Origin: Bacillus sp. SORGH_AS_0510
GTDB lineage: Bacteria; Bacillota; Bacilli; Bacillales; Cytobacillaceae
Direction of reading: 5' to 3'
Length of the DNA stretch: 64,000 nucleotides
NCBI RefSeq assembly: GCF_030818775.1
Contig: NZ_JAUTAU010000001.1
Span: 3,104,001-3,168,000 of the forward strand
This document shows positions 18,110 to 27,124 of the stretch, piece after piece. The first letter of the stretch is position 1, and each line of letters starts with the position of its first letter. The notes under the pieces are model-generated. The model made no database searches. It was given only the letters and a program-made list of their open reading frames with translations, and was not told the origin of the DNA. The position numbers and the translations under genes are program-made.

Positions 18110-19294
18110 TTAAAGAAGCTCCACCATCATTGCCATTCCTTGCCCGCCGCCAACACATAGAGTGGCGATGCCTCTTTTTTTCTGTTGGCGGGATAGTTCG
18201 TAAATTAAGGTGGTTAATATTTTTGCACCTGTAGCTCCTAGTGGATGCCCAAGCGCGATTGCTCCTCCATTGACATTCACCTTTTCCATATCTAAATTCA
18301 GTTCACGAATCACAGATAAGGCCTGCGAGGCAAAAGCTTCATTTAACTCAATTAAATCGATATCTGAGAGGCTAAGACCAGTTCGTTCCAACAGCTTTTT
18401 TACTGCTGGTACTGGCCCAATTCCCATTACCTCTGGCGACACACCGACCACTGTCCAATCCACGACTCTTGCAATCGGCTTTAATCCCAGTAGATCTGCA
18501 TGACTTTTTGACGTTAGGACTAGAGCAGCCGCCCCATCGTTCCGCCCGCAGGCATTACCAGCCGTGACGGTTCCATTTTCCTTAAATACTGGTTTAAGCT
18601 TGCTTAAGGTTTCAATGGTTGTTTCCGGTCTTGGATGTTCATCTACCGAAAATATCATCGAACTCTTTTTTCCTTTCACCTCAACTGGAACGATTTCATC
18701 TTCAAATCGGTTATTTTTAATTGCTGCCGCTGCCCGTAATTGACTCTCAAGGGCAAAAGCATCCTGATCCTCTCGTGAAACCGCAAATCTCTCAGCGACA
18801 TTCTCGGCCGTGATTCCCATCCCTAACTGGGTTCCGTAAATTTCCTGAGGCTGTTGTCCTGCTTCCGTGTTCGAATCAATCAACTTTGCATTATCGCCCC
18901 CAAAGCGAGAGTTTCTTAAATAGATAGGGGCATTGCTCATGCTTTCTGTCCCACCGGCAACAACAATCTCCGCTTGCCCACTAGAGATTTGCTGGGCACC
19001 CGATGCAATAGCCTGAAGTCCTGATGCACATAAGCGGTTAATAGTAAACGCAGGTGCAGTTTCAGGAACCCCTGCCCGTAATGCAGCCACCCTCGCCACA
19101 TTGGAGGATTCAGTGGATTGACGCACTTCGCCTAAAATCACTTCATCCACTTGATCAGGTGTAATCCCTGCCCTCTTCACAGCCTCCTTAATGACAATAG
19201 AGGCAAGTGTTCCTGAATTGATACTTTTTAAAGCACCACCATACCTGCCGACTGGTGTACGAACGGCACTAAGAATCACAATATCATCATTCAT
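18110..19294 (-). CDS. acetyl-CoA acyltransferase (thiolase)
   Basis: Thiolase of 394 residues with the complete catalytic set: Cys89 in NRLCASG, NEAFASQ, His350 in LGHPLGATG and Cys380 in CVGGGQG. It carries out the last, CoA-dependent cleavage of a beta-oxidation-type cycle. It lies 15 bases downstream of an acyl-CoA dehydrogenase and 27 bases upstream of the hotdog pair, so it is cotranscribed with both. It differs through most of its length from the thiolase at 14944, so the two are not a recent duplication. Confidence 0.94.
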   Translation of the reverse strand: MNDDIVILSAVRTPVGRYGGALKSINSGTLASIVIKEAVKRAGITPDQVDEVILGEVRQSTESSNVARVAALRAGVPETAPAFTINRLCASGLQAIASGAQQISSGQAEIVVAGGTESMSNAPIYLRNSRFGGDNAKLIDSNTEAGQQPQEIYGTQLGMGITAENVAERFAVSREDQDAFALESQLRAAAAIKNNRFEDEIVPVEVKGKKSSMIFSVDEHPRPETTIETLSKLKPVFKENGTVTAGNACGRNDGAAALVLTSKSHADLLGLKPIARVVDWTVVGVSPEVMGIGPVPAVKKLLERTGLSLSDIDLIELNEAFASQALSVIRELNLDMEKVNVNGGAIALGHPLGATGAKILTTLIYELSRQQKKRGIATLCVGGGQGMAMMVELL

Positions 19295-19309
19295 GTAAAT
19301 CCTCCTAGT

Positions 19310-20458
19310 CTAGCTGTACTCTTTTTCTAACTGGGCAGCGATTATATTTTTCTGAATCTCTGATGTCCCTTCATAGATTCTCGTAATTCGTGCATCACGA
19401 TAGAAGCGTTCTATTGGAAAATCGGCAATATAGCCAAGTCCCCCATGGATTTGTACAGCTTTATCTGCCACCCGATTGTACACTTCTGAACCATAAAGCT
19501 TTAGCATCGCAGCCTCTTTAATCACTTTCATCCCTTGATCAACCATCCATGCTACCCGGTAGGTAAACGACCTTAGCGCTTCAATTTCAACCGCCATTTC
19601 CGCCAGCATATGGCTTACCGCTTGATTCGAAATAATCGGCTTTCCAAATTGAATGCGTTCTTTGGCATATCTTGTTGACATATCCAAGAGTTTTTGACAG
19701 GAACCGAGATTACGAGAGGCCAAACCTGCACGTCCGTTGGCTAAAATTTTCAGCGCATTCACATAACCCTGCCCCTCTACACCGAGCACATTTTCAACAG
19801 GAACCTCACAATCTTCAAAAATTAATTCCGCTGAATGGGAACCACGCAAGCCCATCTTTTTCTCTACAGCTCCCACTTGAAATCCCGGAAAATCTTTTTC
19901 TACAATGAATGAAGTAATTCCCTTTGCTCCTTTTTCTGGGTCCGTTACTGCCATAACGGTAAAAACACTGGCTTCTGTCGCGTTAGTGATATAATGCTTT
20001 AGTCCATTAAGGATGAATTTATCCCCTTTTCTTACTGCCGTTGTTTTTAAATTTGCGGCATTGGAACCGGCTGCTGGCTCTGTTAAAGCAAAGGCACCAA
20101 TTTTATCTCCGTTCGCCATATCCGGTAAATACTTTCTTTTTTGCTCTTCATTGCCCATTTCCACGATTCCTACTGACCCGATGCCGGTATGAGCCCCAAT
20201 TAAGGTCGTATACCCATTATGTGTTTGCCCAATTTCCTCATACAACGCACATTTTCCGACCATTCCAATTCCAAGACCGCCATATTTTTCAGGAATACTT
20301 AAACCAAAGAGACCCATTTCCTTCGTAAGCTGAATAATTCGTTCCGGTATGTGGTTCTCCTCTTCTATTTGCATGGCGACAGCTTCAACTTCTGTCTGAA
20401 TGAAATCTCTAACGTTCTTTTTTAAAAAAAGGATGTCTTCATCTAATTCAAAATTCAC
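19310..20458 (-). CDS. acyl-CoA dehydrogenase
   Basis: Full-length (382 residues) FAD enzyme of the short/medium-chain acyl-CoA dehydrogenase group. Visible motifs are FALTEPAAGSNA near 118-129, HYITNA, the C-terminal domain segment QIHGGLGYIADFPIERFYRD and the catalytic Glu in YEGTSEIQ near the C-terminus. Electrons would pass to an electron-transferring flavoprotein encoded elsewhere. It is flanked by an acyl-CoA ligase 24 bases upstream and a thiolase 15 bases downstream, giving ligase, dehydrogenase and thiolase in one transcript. Confidence 0.95.
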   Translation of the reverse strand: MNFELDEDILFLKKNVRDFIQTEVEAVAMQIEEENHIPERIIQLTKEMGLFGLSIPEKYGGLGIGMVGKCALYEEIGQTHNGYTTLIGAHTGIGSVGIVEMGNEEQKRKYLPDMANGDKIGAFALTEPAAGSNAANLKTTAVRKGDKFILNGLKHYITNATEASVFTVMAVTDPEKGAKGITSFIVEKDFPGFQVGAVEKKMGLRGSHSAELIFEDCEVPVENVLGVEGQGYVNALKILANGRAGLASRNLGSCQKLLDMSTRYAKERIQFGKPIISNQAVSHMLAEMAVEIEALRSFTYRVAWMVDQGMKVIKEAAMLKLYGSEVYNRVADKAVQIHGGLGYIADFPIERFYRDARITRIYEGTSEIQKNIIAAQLEKEYS

Positions 20459-20482
20459 CGTGACACCTCCAAGATTTTGTTC

Positions 20483-22090
20483 CTAAACTTGATTCTTTGC
20501 TTCTTCTAATAGGAGTCGCTTCAGTACTTTTCCTACCGCATTCCGAGGCAAGGAATCAATCAGTTCAAATTGTTTGGGTACCTTGTAACGGGTTAAGTTT
20601 TGATAGCAATATTCCCGTAAATCGTCTAAATCAATGTTCGCTCCGGATTTTGGAACAATAAAAGCTTTTACACGTTCACCTGATTCTCGATCAGGAACTC
20701 CAACCACTGCTGCATCAAGGACTCCCGGATGCTCATATAGAATCCCTTCGACTTCTTGAGGATAAACATTAAAGCCGCCGACAATAATCATCTCTTTTTT
20801 CCTGCCAACGATATAAAAATATCCGTCTTCATCCATGGTTGCGAGGTCTCCAGTGTAAAGCCAGCCGTTACGAAGTGCATGATTTGTTTCTTCCGGCTTA
20901 TTCCAGTAGCCAAGCATCACCTGTGGACCTCTAATCAACAGTTCTCCGATACTTTTTTCTGGCAAATCCTCTCCATTTTCATCCACAATTCTACAGTCTG
21001 TTTTAGGGACAGGGATCCCGATGCTCCCTATCTTGGTCATTCCTTCTGGAGGATTTCGATGAGTGGTTGGGGACGTTTCTGACAACCCATACCCTTCACC
21101 AATGGAAACACCTGTTAAGCTCTCAAATTTCTTGATAATCTCAACGGGTAATGGCGCAGAACCACTTGAACACATCTTGAAGCAGGTTAAATCAAAACGA
21201 GCGATCTCCGGATAATGAACGAACGCATTATACATTTTTGGCACACCTGGAAAGAACGTAGGTCTGTGTGCTTGTATCAAATCTAGCACTTTTTCCATTT
21301 CAAATTTTCTTACCAAGACATTCGCTGCACCAATATAAATAGCAAGATTCATTCCACTGGTCATCCCATATACGTGATAAAGAGGGGTGGCAGTTAAAAT
21401 CGTCTCTTCACCAAAAAACATTCTTTCACCATAAAGGGCCTTACTTTGAAAAACATTAGCCATTAGGTTGAAATGAGTAAGCATCGCGCCTTTCTTTTTA
21501 CCCGTTGTTCCACCGGTATACTGTATAACCGCAATATCTTCCTTAGCACTAATAGTGCAGGTATCAGCAAGAGGCCGTGAACGCTGGATTAAGGAACGAA
21601 TACAAGGAAAGTCATTTGATTCTATTGACTGTTCAGTTACGAGAATATTTTTAAAAGAATGGGATTTTTGAAGGTTTATTATTTTTTCAAGATTGTCAGG
21701 TTCTGTAATTAAGTTAGCAACATCTGCATCATGGAAAATCTCAACAAGCTCTCGTGGGGTATAAAGCGGATTGATTTGAACGACAATCATTCCAAGTTTT
21801 AATGCAGCATAGTAGGAAACTACATATAATGGATGATTAGAGACCATTAATCCCAGCCTATCCCCTTTTTGAACTCCAAGTTGCTTCCATGCAGAAGCAA
21901 GCCGATCTACTTGGTTTTTTAATTGTTTGTAAGTGAACTTTTCGTCTTCAAAAATAACGGCGATTTGGTTTCCATATTTTTGTTCTGCCACTACTAACAA
22001 TGTATACAGGTTACATTCCGGAATATCAAAAGACAGGTCCGTAGTATCGGGGTATTGCCCCATCCAGGGACGATCTTGTTGTACTTCCAA
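20483..22090 (-). CDS. long-chain acyl-CoA synthetase
   Basis: Third ANL ligase, 535 residues. The nucleotide loop reads YTGGTTGKKKG near 191-201, with Gly in place of the usual Ser as in many fatty-acid-CoA ligases; GEGYGLSETSP, YTGDLATMDEDGYFYI and GRKKEMIIVGG follow, and the catalytic Lys lies in PRNAVGKVLK. The N-terminal DRPWMGQYP resembles that of LcfA/FadD-type enzymes. It lies between a ketopantoate-reductase-like gene and an acyl-CoA dehydrogenase. It probably activates a fatty or branched fatty acid at the head of the cycle. Confidence 0.92.
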   Translation of the reverse strand: MEVQQDRPWMGQYPDTTDLSFDIPECNLYTLLVVAEQKYGNQIAVIFEDEKFTYKQLKNQVDRLASAWKQLGVQKGDRLGLMVSNHPLYVVSYYAALKLGMIVVQINPLYTPRELVEIFHDADVANLITEPDNLEKIINLQKSHSFKNILVTEQSIESNDFPCIRSLIQRSRPLADTCTISAKEDIAVIQYTGGTTGKKKGAMLTHFNLMANVFQSKALYGERMFFGEETILTATPLYHVYGMTSGMNLAIYIGAANVLVRKFEMEKVLDLIQAHRPTFFPGVPKMYNAFVHYPEIARFDLTCFKMCSSGSAPLPVEIIKKFESLTGVSIGEGYGLSETSPTTHRNPPEGMTKIGSIGIPVPKTDCRIVDENGEDLPEKSIGELLIRGPQVMLGYWNKPEETNHALRNGWLYTGDLATMDEDGYFYIVGRKKEMIIVGGFNVYPQEVEGILYEHPGVLDAAVVGVPDRESGERVKAFIVPKSGANIDLDDLREYCYQNLTRYKVPKQFELIDSLPRNAVGKVLKRLLLEEAKNQV

Positions 22091-22113
22091 GTAATTTCAC
22101 CTCGCAATTAAAA

Positions 22114-23022
22114 TCAGTTTTTTGTCTGATAAGTTAAAAGATGATAGATAGTTTCCAATACAGGCGTATCCACTTTCACTTCTCTTCCTTTTTTTACGAT
22201 GAATCCGCAGATGGACTCAATCTCCAACGCTTTACCGTTCCATTTATCCTGTAGCATGGACGGATGATGTTCTCTTGCAAGGTTGCCTTGAGCAAAAATC
22301 GTTTCGTAAAAATCTTCTTCGATATCCATTCCAACGGCGTTGGCGACAGCGATTGCTTCTTTACAAATAGATAATGCGGTTTGATATAGCCCTTCATCAT
22401 CGTATATGGCGCCTACCTTTACCTCCATTAAGGCAGTTAATGGGTTAAAGGTAACGTTCCAAAATAGCTTTTTCCACTTAATGTTTAAGATATTACTAGA
22501 AGGATAGGTGATAATATTGGCCGCATTAAATACAGCAGTTATATCATTAACTTTTTCTGATAAGTGACTGTCTAACGCACCTATGACTAACCTCGGCGGA
22601 ACCCCAATTTGTTTCACCATACCTGTATCGGACACCATCGCTTGAATATACGTAGCTGCTGAAAGGACACGTTCTTGGCCAAAGAACTGGCTTAGAATTT
22701 CTTCATTGTCTACTCCGTTCTGAAGCGTCATGATGAAACAGGTTGGTTTTAAAAAGGGGCTAAATTGTTCTGCAACCTTAACAGTATCGGTAGATTTTAC
22801 ACAAAATAGTAAAAGGTCAATATCAGTAAATTTTTCATAGTTGTCGGTAAAAATGCCTTCTACCGTCAACGTTTCTACTTCACTTTCGACTGTTAGACCT
22901 TTTTCTTTCATTCTTTCCAGGTTCTTACCCCGTGCTAGAAAAATAACTTCATTTCCCGCTCTTTTTAAAAGGGCGCCAAAATATCCACCAACTGCTCCAG
23001 TACCTGCAATCCCTATCTTCAT
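22114..23022 (-). CDS. ketopantoate reductase family protein (ApbA/PanE)
   Basis: NADPH-dependent 2-dehydropantoate 2-reductase family protein, 302 residues. The Rossmann motif GTGAVGGYFGALLKRAG is at residues 6-22, and the C-terminal all-helical domain has the catalytic-Lys segment KWKKLFWNVTFNPLTAL. Standard PanE makes pantoate for CoA synthesis, but no other pantothenate genes are here, and bacilli carry several paralogues. Placed in an acyl-CoA cluster it could act on another 2-keto compound. GGAGG precedes the ATG. ACATACATAC lies upstream but is not palindromic. Confidence 0.88.
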   Translation of the reverse strand: MKIGIAGTGAVGGYFGALLKRAGNEVIFLARGKNLERMKEKGLTVESEVETLTVEGIFTDNYEKFTDIDLLLFCVKSTDTVKVAEQFSPFLKPTCFIMTLQNGVDNEEILSQFFGQERVLSAATYIQAMVSDTGMVKQIGVPPRLVIGALDSHLSEKVNDITAVFNAANIITYPSSNILNIKWKKLFWNVTFNPLTALMEVKVGAIYDDEGLYQTALSICKEAIAVANAVGMDIEEDFYETIFAQGNLAREHHPSMLQDKWNGKALEIESICGFIVKKGREVKVDTPVLETIYHLLTYQTKN

Positions 23023-23077
23023 TTTTAATCCTCCTGAAAATCGTATGTATGTAACTAAAATGTTCTAATACACTAGC

Positions 23078-23184
23078 CTGTTGATTTCCGCTCCAGGGGC
23101 TTCGCTTTCCGTGGGCGTTTCGGTGAGCCTCCTCGGCGCAAGCGCCTGCGGGGTCTCACCTGACCCGCACTCCCACAGGAGTCT
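23078..23184 (+). mobile_element. MITE-like element, copy A (3'-truncated)
   Basis: Left half of the repeat family found seven times in the window. It starts CTGTTGATTTCCGCTCCAG and runs to CTCCCACAGGAGTCT, then stops 4 bases before the stop codon of the aldolase-like gene. The inner stem reads GGCGC-AA-GCGCC, whereas copies F and G have GACGC-AA-GCGTC. Right end and outer terminal repeats are missing. Confidence 0.8.
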
Positions 23185-23188
23185 ATTA

Positions 23189-23956
23189 CTAATTTAGTAG
23201 GTCTGGTTGTTCTTTTACAATTCGATTCCATAATGGCTGGAATTGGAACCAGCCCGCATCAGGAACACCAACTGTTTCATAGGTTGCTTTGGCGTCTTCG
23301 TCATCAATGATTACAGGCTTTCCTGCTGACTCGGCGAGAAGCTGCGCCTGACAGGATCGTTCCATGGTAATAAACCACCATGCCGCTTCATCCACTGACC
23401 CACCTACTGTCAACAGACCGTGATTTCTTAATATACATGCCTTATTGTTCCCCAGTGCCTTTCCGATCCTTCTGCCCTCTTCGATATCCAAGACCACACC
23501 AGTAAAGTCATCGTATATGGAATGATCTTGATAAAAGGCACAGGCATCTTGAGTTATTGGATCAAGGAGACGTCCGAGAGAGGACCATGATTTTCCGTAC
23601 ACAGAGTGGGCATGGGCAGCAGCAATGATATCCGGACGGGCTGCGTGGACTTGGGAGTGAATGGCAAAGGCTGCTCGGTTAACAGGGTAATGACCTTCCA
23701 CCACCACCCCTTCATGGTTACAGAGTATTAAATCTGAGGCACAAATTTGACTGAAGTGCATTCCAAAAGGGTTCACCCAGAAGTGGTCCTTATGTTCAGG
23801 ATCACGCGCAGTGATATGACCTGCAACACCTTCATCGAATCCAAACTTAGAAAACAATCGGAAAGCGGCAGCTAATTTTTGTTTTAAATGAAGCCTTTCT
23901 TCCTCCACCGTTGAAAAAACAGGAGGCTTATAGTTTACTTTCAATTTTGTTGTCAT
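23189..23956 (-). CDS. class II aldolase/adducin family protein
   Basis: Protein of about 255 residues with the class II aldolase/adducin fold, whose members are zinc-dependent aldolases, epimerases or decarboxylases. Putative zinc ligands are the two His of AAHAHSVYG and the His of ILRNHGLLTVGG. The N-terminal GHITARDPEHKDHFWVNPFG is a family signature. I preferred the ATG at 23956, which follows GGGTGAG, to an ATG 18 bases earlier without a ribosome site. It is preceded by a terminator hairpin and followed at once by a truncated MITE copy. A retro-aldol step in the pathway is possible; the true reaction is unknown. Confidence 0.88.
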   Translation of the reverse strand: MTTKLKVNYKPPVFSTVEEERLHLKQKLAAAFRLFSKFGFDEGVAGHITARDPEHKDHFWVNPFGMHFSQICASDLILCNHEGVVVEGHYPVNRAAFAIHSQVHAARPDIIAAAHAHSVYGKSWSSLGRLLDPITQDACAFYQDHSIYDDFTGVVLDIEEGRRIGKALGNNKACILRNHGLLTVGGSVDEAAWWFITMERSCQAQLLAESAGKPVIIDDEDAKATYETVGVPDAGWFQFQPLWNRIVKEQPDLLN

Positions 23957-23998
23957 TTTCTCACCCTTTTCCATTTTTAATTAAATTGATAGAAATAA

Positions 23999-24034
23999 AC
24001 CCAGCATGAAGACGGGAATCCCCCCATGCCGGGT
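23999..24034 (-). terminator. Terminator-like hairpin after the MaoC gene
   Basis: ACCCAGCATG / CATGCCGGGT, one mismatch, around a G/C-rich loop, followed on the minus strand by TTTATTTCTAT. It separates the acyl-CoA dehydrogenase-SDR-MaoC-MaoC block from the aldolase-like gene. Confidence 0.5.
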
Positions 24035-24055
24035 ATCTTTCCATTCATGTTATTC

Positions 24056-24466
24056 TTAGACCGTTACGTATTGGTGGTAAACTACTTCACCCTTTAACAC
24101 TTCATTCCCTTGCTGGTTCACCGCTTGAACCTGGAAGCGTAGTTTGTTCTCCTGTTTTTCCTTTAATGTGGCTTTAAGTGTGACTACATCATCTAAGAAC
24201 ACCATGCCCTTAAAACGAATGGAGTAATCTTGTACAAAGCCCTCTTCATAGTAAGACGTAAACAACTTTGCCAGATTTCCCATTGTCCACATTCCGTGGG
24301 CAATGATTCCTGGGAGTCCCGCTTTTTTTGCTTCATCATCTATCGTGTGAATCGGGTTAAAGTCCCCTGATGCACCTGAATATTTAATAAGATCCATTCT
24401 TGAAACCGGCTTTAGTTGAACCTCGTTAATTGACTCTCCCACTTGTAAATGTGCTAGTGTACTCAC
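24056..24466 (-). CDS. MaoC-like (R)-specific enoyl-CoA hydratase, C-terminal-type half
   Basis: Single-hotdog MaoC dehydratase of 136 residues with the hydratase-2 motif YSGASGDFNPIHTIDDEA (residues about 29-46), which contains the catalytic Asp and His, followed by GIIAHGMWTMG. It hydrates an enoyl-CoA, or dehydrates a 3-hydroxyacyl-CoA. Its start overlaps the stop of the neighbouring FAS1-like half by 4 bases. Such split pairs form a heterodimer in which only this half is catalytic, as described for actinobacterial fatty acid and sterol enzymes. Confidence 0.9.
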   Translation of the reverse strand: MSTLAHLQVGESINEVQLKPVSRMDLIKYSGASGDFNPIHTIDDEAKKAGLPGIIAHGMWTMGNLAKLFTSYYEEGFVQDYSIRFKGMVFLDDVVTLKATLKEKQENKLRFQVQAVNQQGNEVLKGEVVYHQYVTV

Positions 24467-24912
24467 TTTACCAACACCTTCCTTACAGCCTCAGATATGA
24501 CAACGGTTGAAGTCGAACTGAACACGACATTTCCTGCCTCGTCATCACCAAAGCTTTCGATAACAAGGAACCCCATCTCACCGAAATTCCCTTTTTTCTC
24601 AAAGTAGTTTTTTACTCTGGAATAGCAGTAAACGTCTTCTCCTACCAATAATGGCCGTACATAATGAAACGTTTGTTCACCGTGAATTAAGCCTTTGTTT
24701 GGCAGATTTAAGCCCTCAATCACTCCGTAATCGAATACTCTTGGAAACGTTGGAGGGGCAATGTTGTTTTTATAGCGGGACGATCTTCCTGTGTCTTCAT
24801 CAAAATATATTGGATGAAGATCGCCGATAGCTTCTGCAAACTTCTTTACCGCTCCTCTTTCAACCGTATTTTTCACCTTGTTCGATTGTTTACCAATTTG
24901 ATCTTTAAACAT
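24463..24912 (-). CDS. FAS1-like/MaoC N-terminal dehydratase half
   Basis: Hotdog protein of 149 residues that matches the non-catalytic N-terminal half of eukaryotic-type hydratase 2 and of HadA/HtdX-like partners. It has the conserved AIGDLHPIYFDEDTGRSS and later IHGEQTFHYVRPLLVGE. The usual catalytic Asp-His arrangement is only partly kept, consistent with a structural or substrate-binding subunit. It is translationally coupled to the catalytic half. A dehydratase of this R-specific type beside an FabG-like reductase implies a 3R-hydroxyacyl intermediate. Confidence 0.87.
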   Translation of the reverse strand: MFKDQIGKQSNKVKNTVERGAVKKFAEAIGDLHPIYFDEDTGRSSRYKNNIAPPTFPRVFDYGVIEGLNLPNKGLIHGEQTFHYVRPLLVGEDVYCYSRVKNYFEKKGNFGEMGFLVIESFGDDEAGNVVFSSTSTVVISEAVRKVLVK

Positions 24913-24931
24913 TCATCCTCACCTCACCTAA

Positions 24932-25696
24932 TTAACATTTTGGTCCACCGGCCACATAGATGACCTGGCCATTAACAAATGAAGATTTCTCATCTGCGAA
25001 GAAGGCAACAGCATTGGCAATATCCTCCGGCTTTCCGCTACGTCCAACCGGAATATTCGCGACACTTGCCTGAATTAAATGTTCAAAAGGGATTCCAATT
25101 CTAGCAGCTGTTTCTTTTGTCATTTCTGTTTCAATAAAACCAGGAGCAACTGAGTTTGCTGTAATACCATATTTACCCAACTCGATCGCCAAGGTTTTTG
25201 TGAAGCCCTGCAAGCCCGCTTTGGCAGCAGCATAGTTAGCTTGGCCGCGATTACCAAGGGCAGAAGTGGACGAAATATTGATGATACGTCCGTATTTTTG
25301 TTCAACCATATATTTTTGTACGGCACGTGCCGCATTAAAAGAACCTTTTAAATGTACATCCATGACTGTTTGCCAATCAGAATCTGTCATTTTAAATAAT
25401 AAATTGTCACGGATTACTCCCGCATTATTTACTAAAACATCAACCGATCCAAAGGTTTCATATACCTCTTTTACAGCACTTTCTACCTGTTCAGCATCGG
25501 CAACGTTCGCGACCTTAGAGTACACCTCATATCCTTTTTCTTTTAACTCACTAGTGGTTTGACTTAAGGCTTCTTCATTTAAATCGATAAAAGCTACCTT
25601 AGCCCCTTCCGCTGCAAAAAGCTCCACAATTCCTTTTCCGATTCCACGGCTTCCGCCTGTTACAAATGCCACTTTCCCATCAAATCTTCCAGCCAT
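24932..25696 (-). CDS. SDR, 3-oxoacyl reductase (FabG-like)
   Basis: Classical SDR of 254 residues. The cofactor loop GGSRGIGKG is near residues 15-23, NNAGVIRDN near 91, the active-site Ser in NISSTSA, YAAAKAGLQG supplies Tyr and Lys near 155, and the C-terminus FVNGQVIYVAGG is typical of FabG. It interconverts 3-ketoacyl and 3-hydroxyacyl thioesters. Its neighbours (acyl-CoA dehydrogenase upstream by 55 bases, MaoC pair downstream) point to CoA substrates in degradation rather than ACP in synthesis. There is an AGGAG site before the ATG. Confidence 0.9.
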   Translation of the reverse strand: MAGRFDGKVAFVTGGSRGIGKGIVELFAAEGAKVAFIDLNEEALSQTTSELKEKGYEVYSKVANVADAEQVESAVKEVYETFGSVDVLVNNAGVIRDNLLFKMTDSDWQTVMDVHLKGSFNAARAVQKYMVEQKYGRIINISSTSALGNRGQANYAAAKAGLQGFTKTLAIELGKYGITANSVAPGFIETEMTKETAARIGIPFEHLIQASVANIPVGRSGKPEDIANAVAFFADEKSSFVNGQVIYVAGGPKC

Positions 25697-25750
25697 TTCT
25701 ACTCCTCCTGAATAGATATATTTTCTTTAGATAACGCTTACAATTTTCAC

Positions 25751-26929
25751 TTAGACGTATTGCCCAACCTTCACATGCCCCTTAATGAGGTTACGAGCAA
25801 TGATCATGCGCTGAATCTCATCCGTTCCATCGTAAATTCTCCATAGGCGTGCTTCACGGTACCAGCGCTCTATTGGCAATTCCTTTGTATAGCCCATACC
25901 GCCATGAATTTGTAGTACACGGTCAACCACTCGATTCCCCATATTCGATCCATAAAGTTTAGCCATGGAAGCGAGGTGACGATTATCCTCTCCTTGGTCC
26001 AAGGTAAAGGCTGCGTTTAATACTAGCCATCTTGCCGCTTCGATTTCAACGGCCGAATCTGCAATTTGCCATTGAATAGCTTGTCTCTCGGCAATTGGTT
26101 TACCAAATGTAATTCTTTCTTTGGAGTAATCGATCGCCATTTGTAATAAACGTTCAGCTGATCCAACTGCTCTTGCACCCACGATCCATCTTGCAAAACC
26201 AATCCATTCAAGTCCTAGATTGTAACCCTTGTGTAATTCACCAAGAATGTTTTCTTCTGGAATGCGGACATTATCAAATACTAGACCGGCTGGACCCCAT
26301 TCTCCCATCGTATGTATATACTCTGATTTCCAGCCCATTTCTCGGTCAGCAATAAAGCAGGTCACACCTTCTCGGCCACGTGTTTCTTGATGCCTTTCTT
26401 TATCTGTAATGGCAATAACCATGACGAAGTCGGCTTCATTACCACCTGTGATAAATGTTTTTTCACCATTCAATACCCATTCATTTCCATCCTTGACCGC
26501 TGTCATTTTGATATTTTGAGTATCAGACCCTGCACCAGGTTCAGTCATCGCAAAGCAGGATTTTTTCTCTCCATTGATGGTTGGAATTAAATACTTTTGT
26601 TTTTGTTCTTCATTTCCATAGTAAAGAATATTATCTGCTGAGCCGCCAAATTGGAATGGAACAAAGGTCTTCGACACTTCCATCAAGACGATGGCCATCA
26701 TCATTTGTCCTAATTCAGCACCGCCATATTTTTCTGGAGTGTTAATTCCCCAGAAACCAGCTTCCTTAGCCTTTAATTGGAGCTCTCTTAATTTCCCTGG
26801 TGGGAGACTAGGCTTTCCTTCTCTTTCATTTCTTAATACATCATTTTCTAGTGGAATGAGTTCTTTTTCAACAAATCTTCTAATTGTTTTCTGCACCATT
26901 TTCTGCTCGTCTGTTAAACGTAAATGCAT
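25751..26929 (-). CDS. acyl-CoA dehydrogenase
   Basis: Third acyl-CoA dehydrogenase, about 392 residues. AMTEPGAGSDTQ, the glycine-rich EKTFITGGNEAD, LQIHGGMGYTKELPIERWYREAR and the C-terminal YDGTDEIQR are visible; Glu in that last motif is the likely catalytic or neighbouring residue of this subfamily. I chose the ATG at 26929 behind GGAGTGAAGGGA instead of a GTG 9 bases upstream that lies inside that site. It is the first gene after the palindromic operator near 27010 and heads the transcript through SDR and the MaoC pair. Confidence 0.94.
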   Translation of the reverse strand: MHLRLTDEQKMVQKTIRRFVEKELIPLENDVLRNEREGKPSLPPGKLRELQLKAKEAGFWGINTPEKYGGAELGQMMMAIVLMEVSKTFVPFQFGGSADNILYYGNEEQKQKYLIPTINGEKKSCFAMTEPGAGSDTQNIKMTAVKDGNEWVLNGEKTFITGGNEADFVMVIAITDKERHQETRGREGVTCFIADREMGWKSEYIHTMGEWGPAGLVFDNVRIPEENILGELHKGYNLGLEWIGFARWIVGARAVGSAERLLQMAIDYSKERITFGKPIAERQAIQWQIADSAVEIEAARWLVLNAAFTLDQGEDNRHLASMAKLYGSNMGNRVVDRVLQIHGGMGYTKELPIERWYREARLWRIYDGTDEIQRMIIARNLIKGHVKVGQYV

Positions 26930-26976
26930 TCCCTTCACTCCATTCTATTCTTGTATTCTAGTTTTTCTTCTTAAAA

Positions 26977-27021
26977 ATTATATGATAGGTTTCCTAAAAA
27001 CATACCTACCAGTCGGTATGT
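26977..27021 (-). promoter_or_regulatory. Promoter with palindromic operator, site 2
   Basis: The operator at 27000-27021 has half-sites ACATACCTACC and AGTCGGTATGT (9 of 11 pairs match), centred at 27010/27011. On the minus strand a perfect TATAAT lies at 26977-26982, and the -35 position (TATGTT, 16-base spacer) falls inside the operator, so a bound repressor would block RNA polymerase. The ATG of the acyl-CoA dehydrogenase is about 48 bases from the -10. Confidence 0.72.
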
Positions 27022-27081
27022 TAATTATATTTTATTCCGAAATTTCAGAAAATACAAGTTATAACTGATTGAATCTTATTA

Positions 27082-27120
27082 AAAAAATCCTTCGGCACTA
27101 AACTATGCTAAAGGATTTTT
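27082..27120 (-). terminator. Terminator of the DUF3147 gene pair
   Basis: AAAATCCTT / AAGGATTTT stem with a loop of about 18 bases and A/T tracts on both sides, a few bases beyond the stop of the membrane protein gene. Confidence 0.75.
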
Positions 27121-27124
27121 AAGT

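Noticed and set aside
22114..23022. Pantothenate biosynthetic panE
   Set aside because: Family membership is clear but no panB/C/D neighbours; context is acyl-CoA catabolism, so the symbol was withheld.
23045..23056. Third TetR operator upstream of the ketopantoate-reductase-like gene (ACATACATAC)
   Set aside because: Has only left half-sites in tandem, without the matching GTATGT arm at the required spacing.
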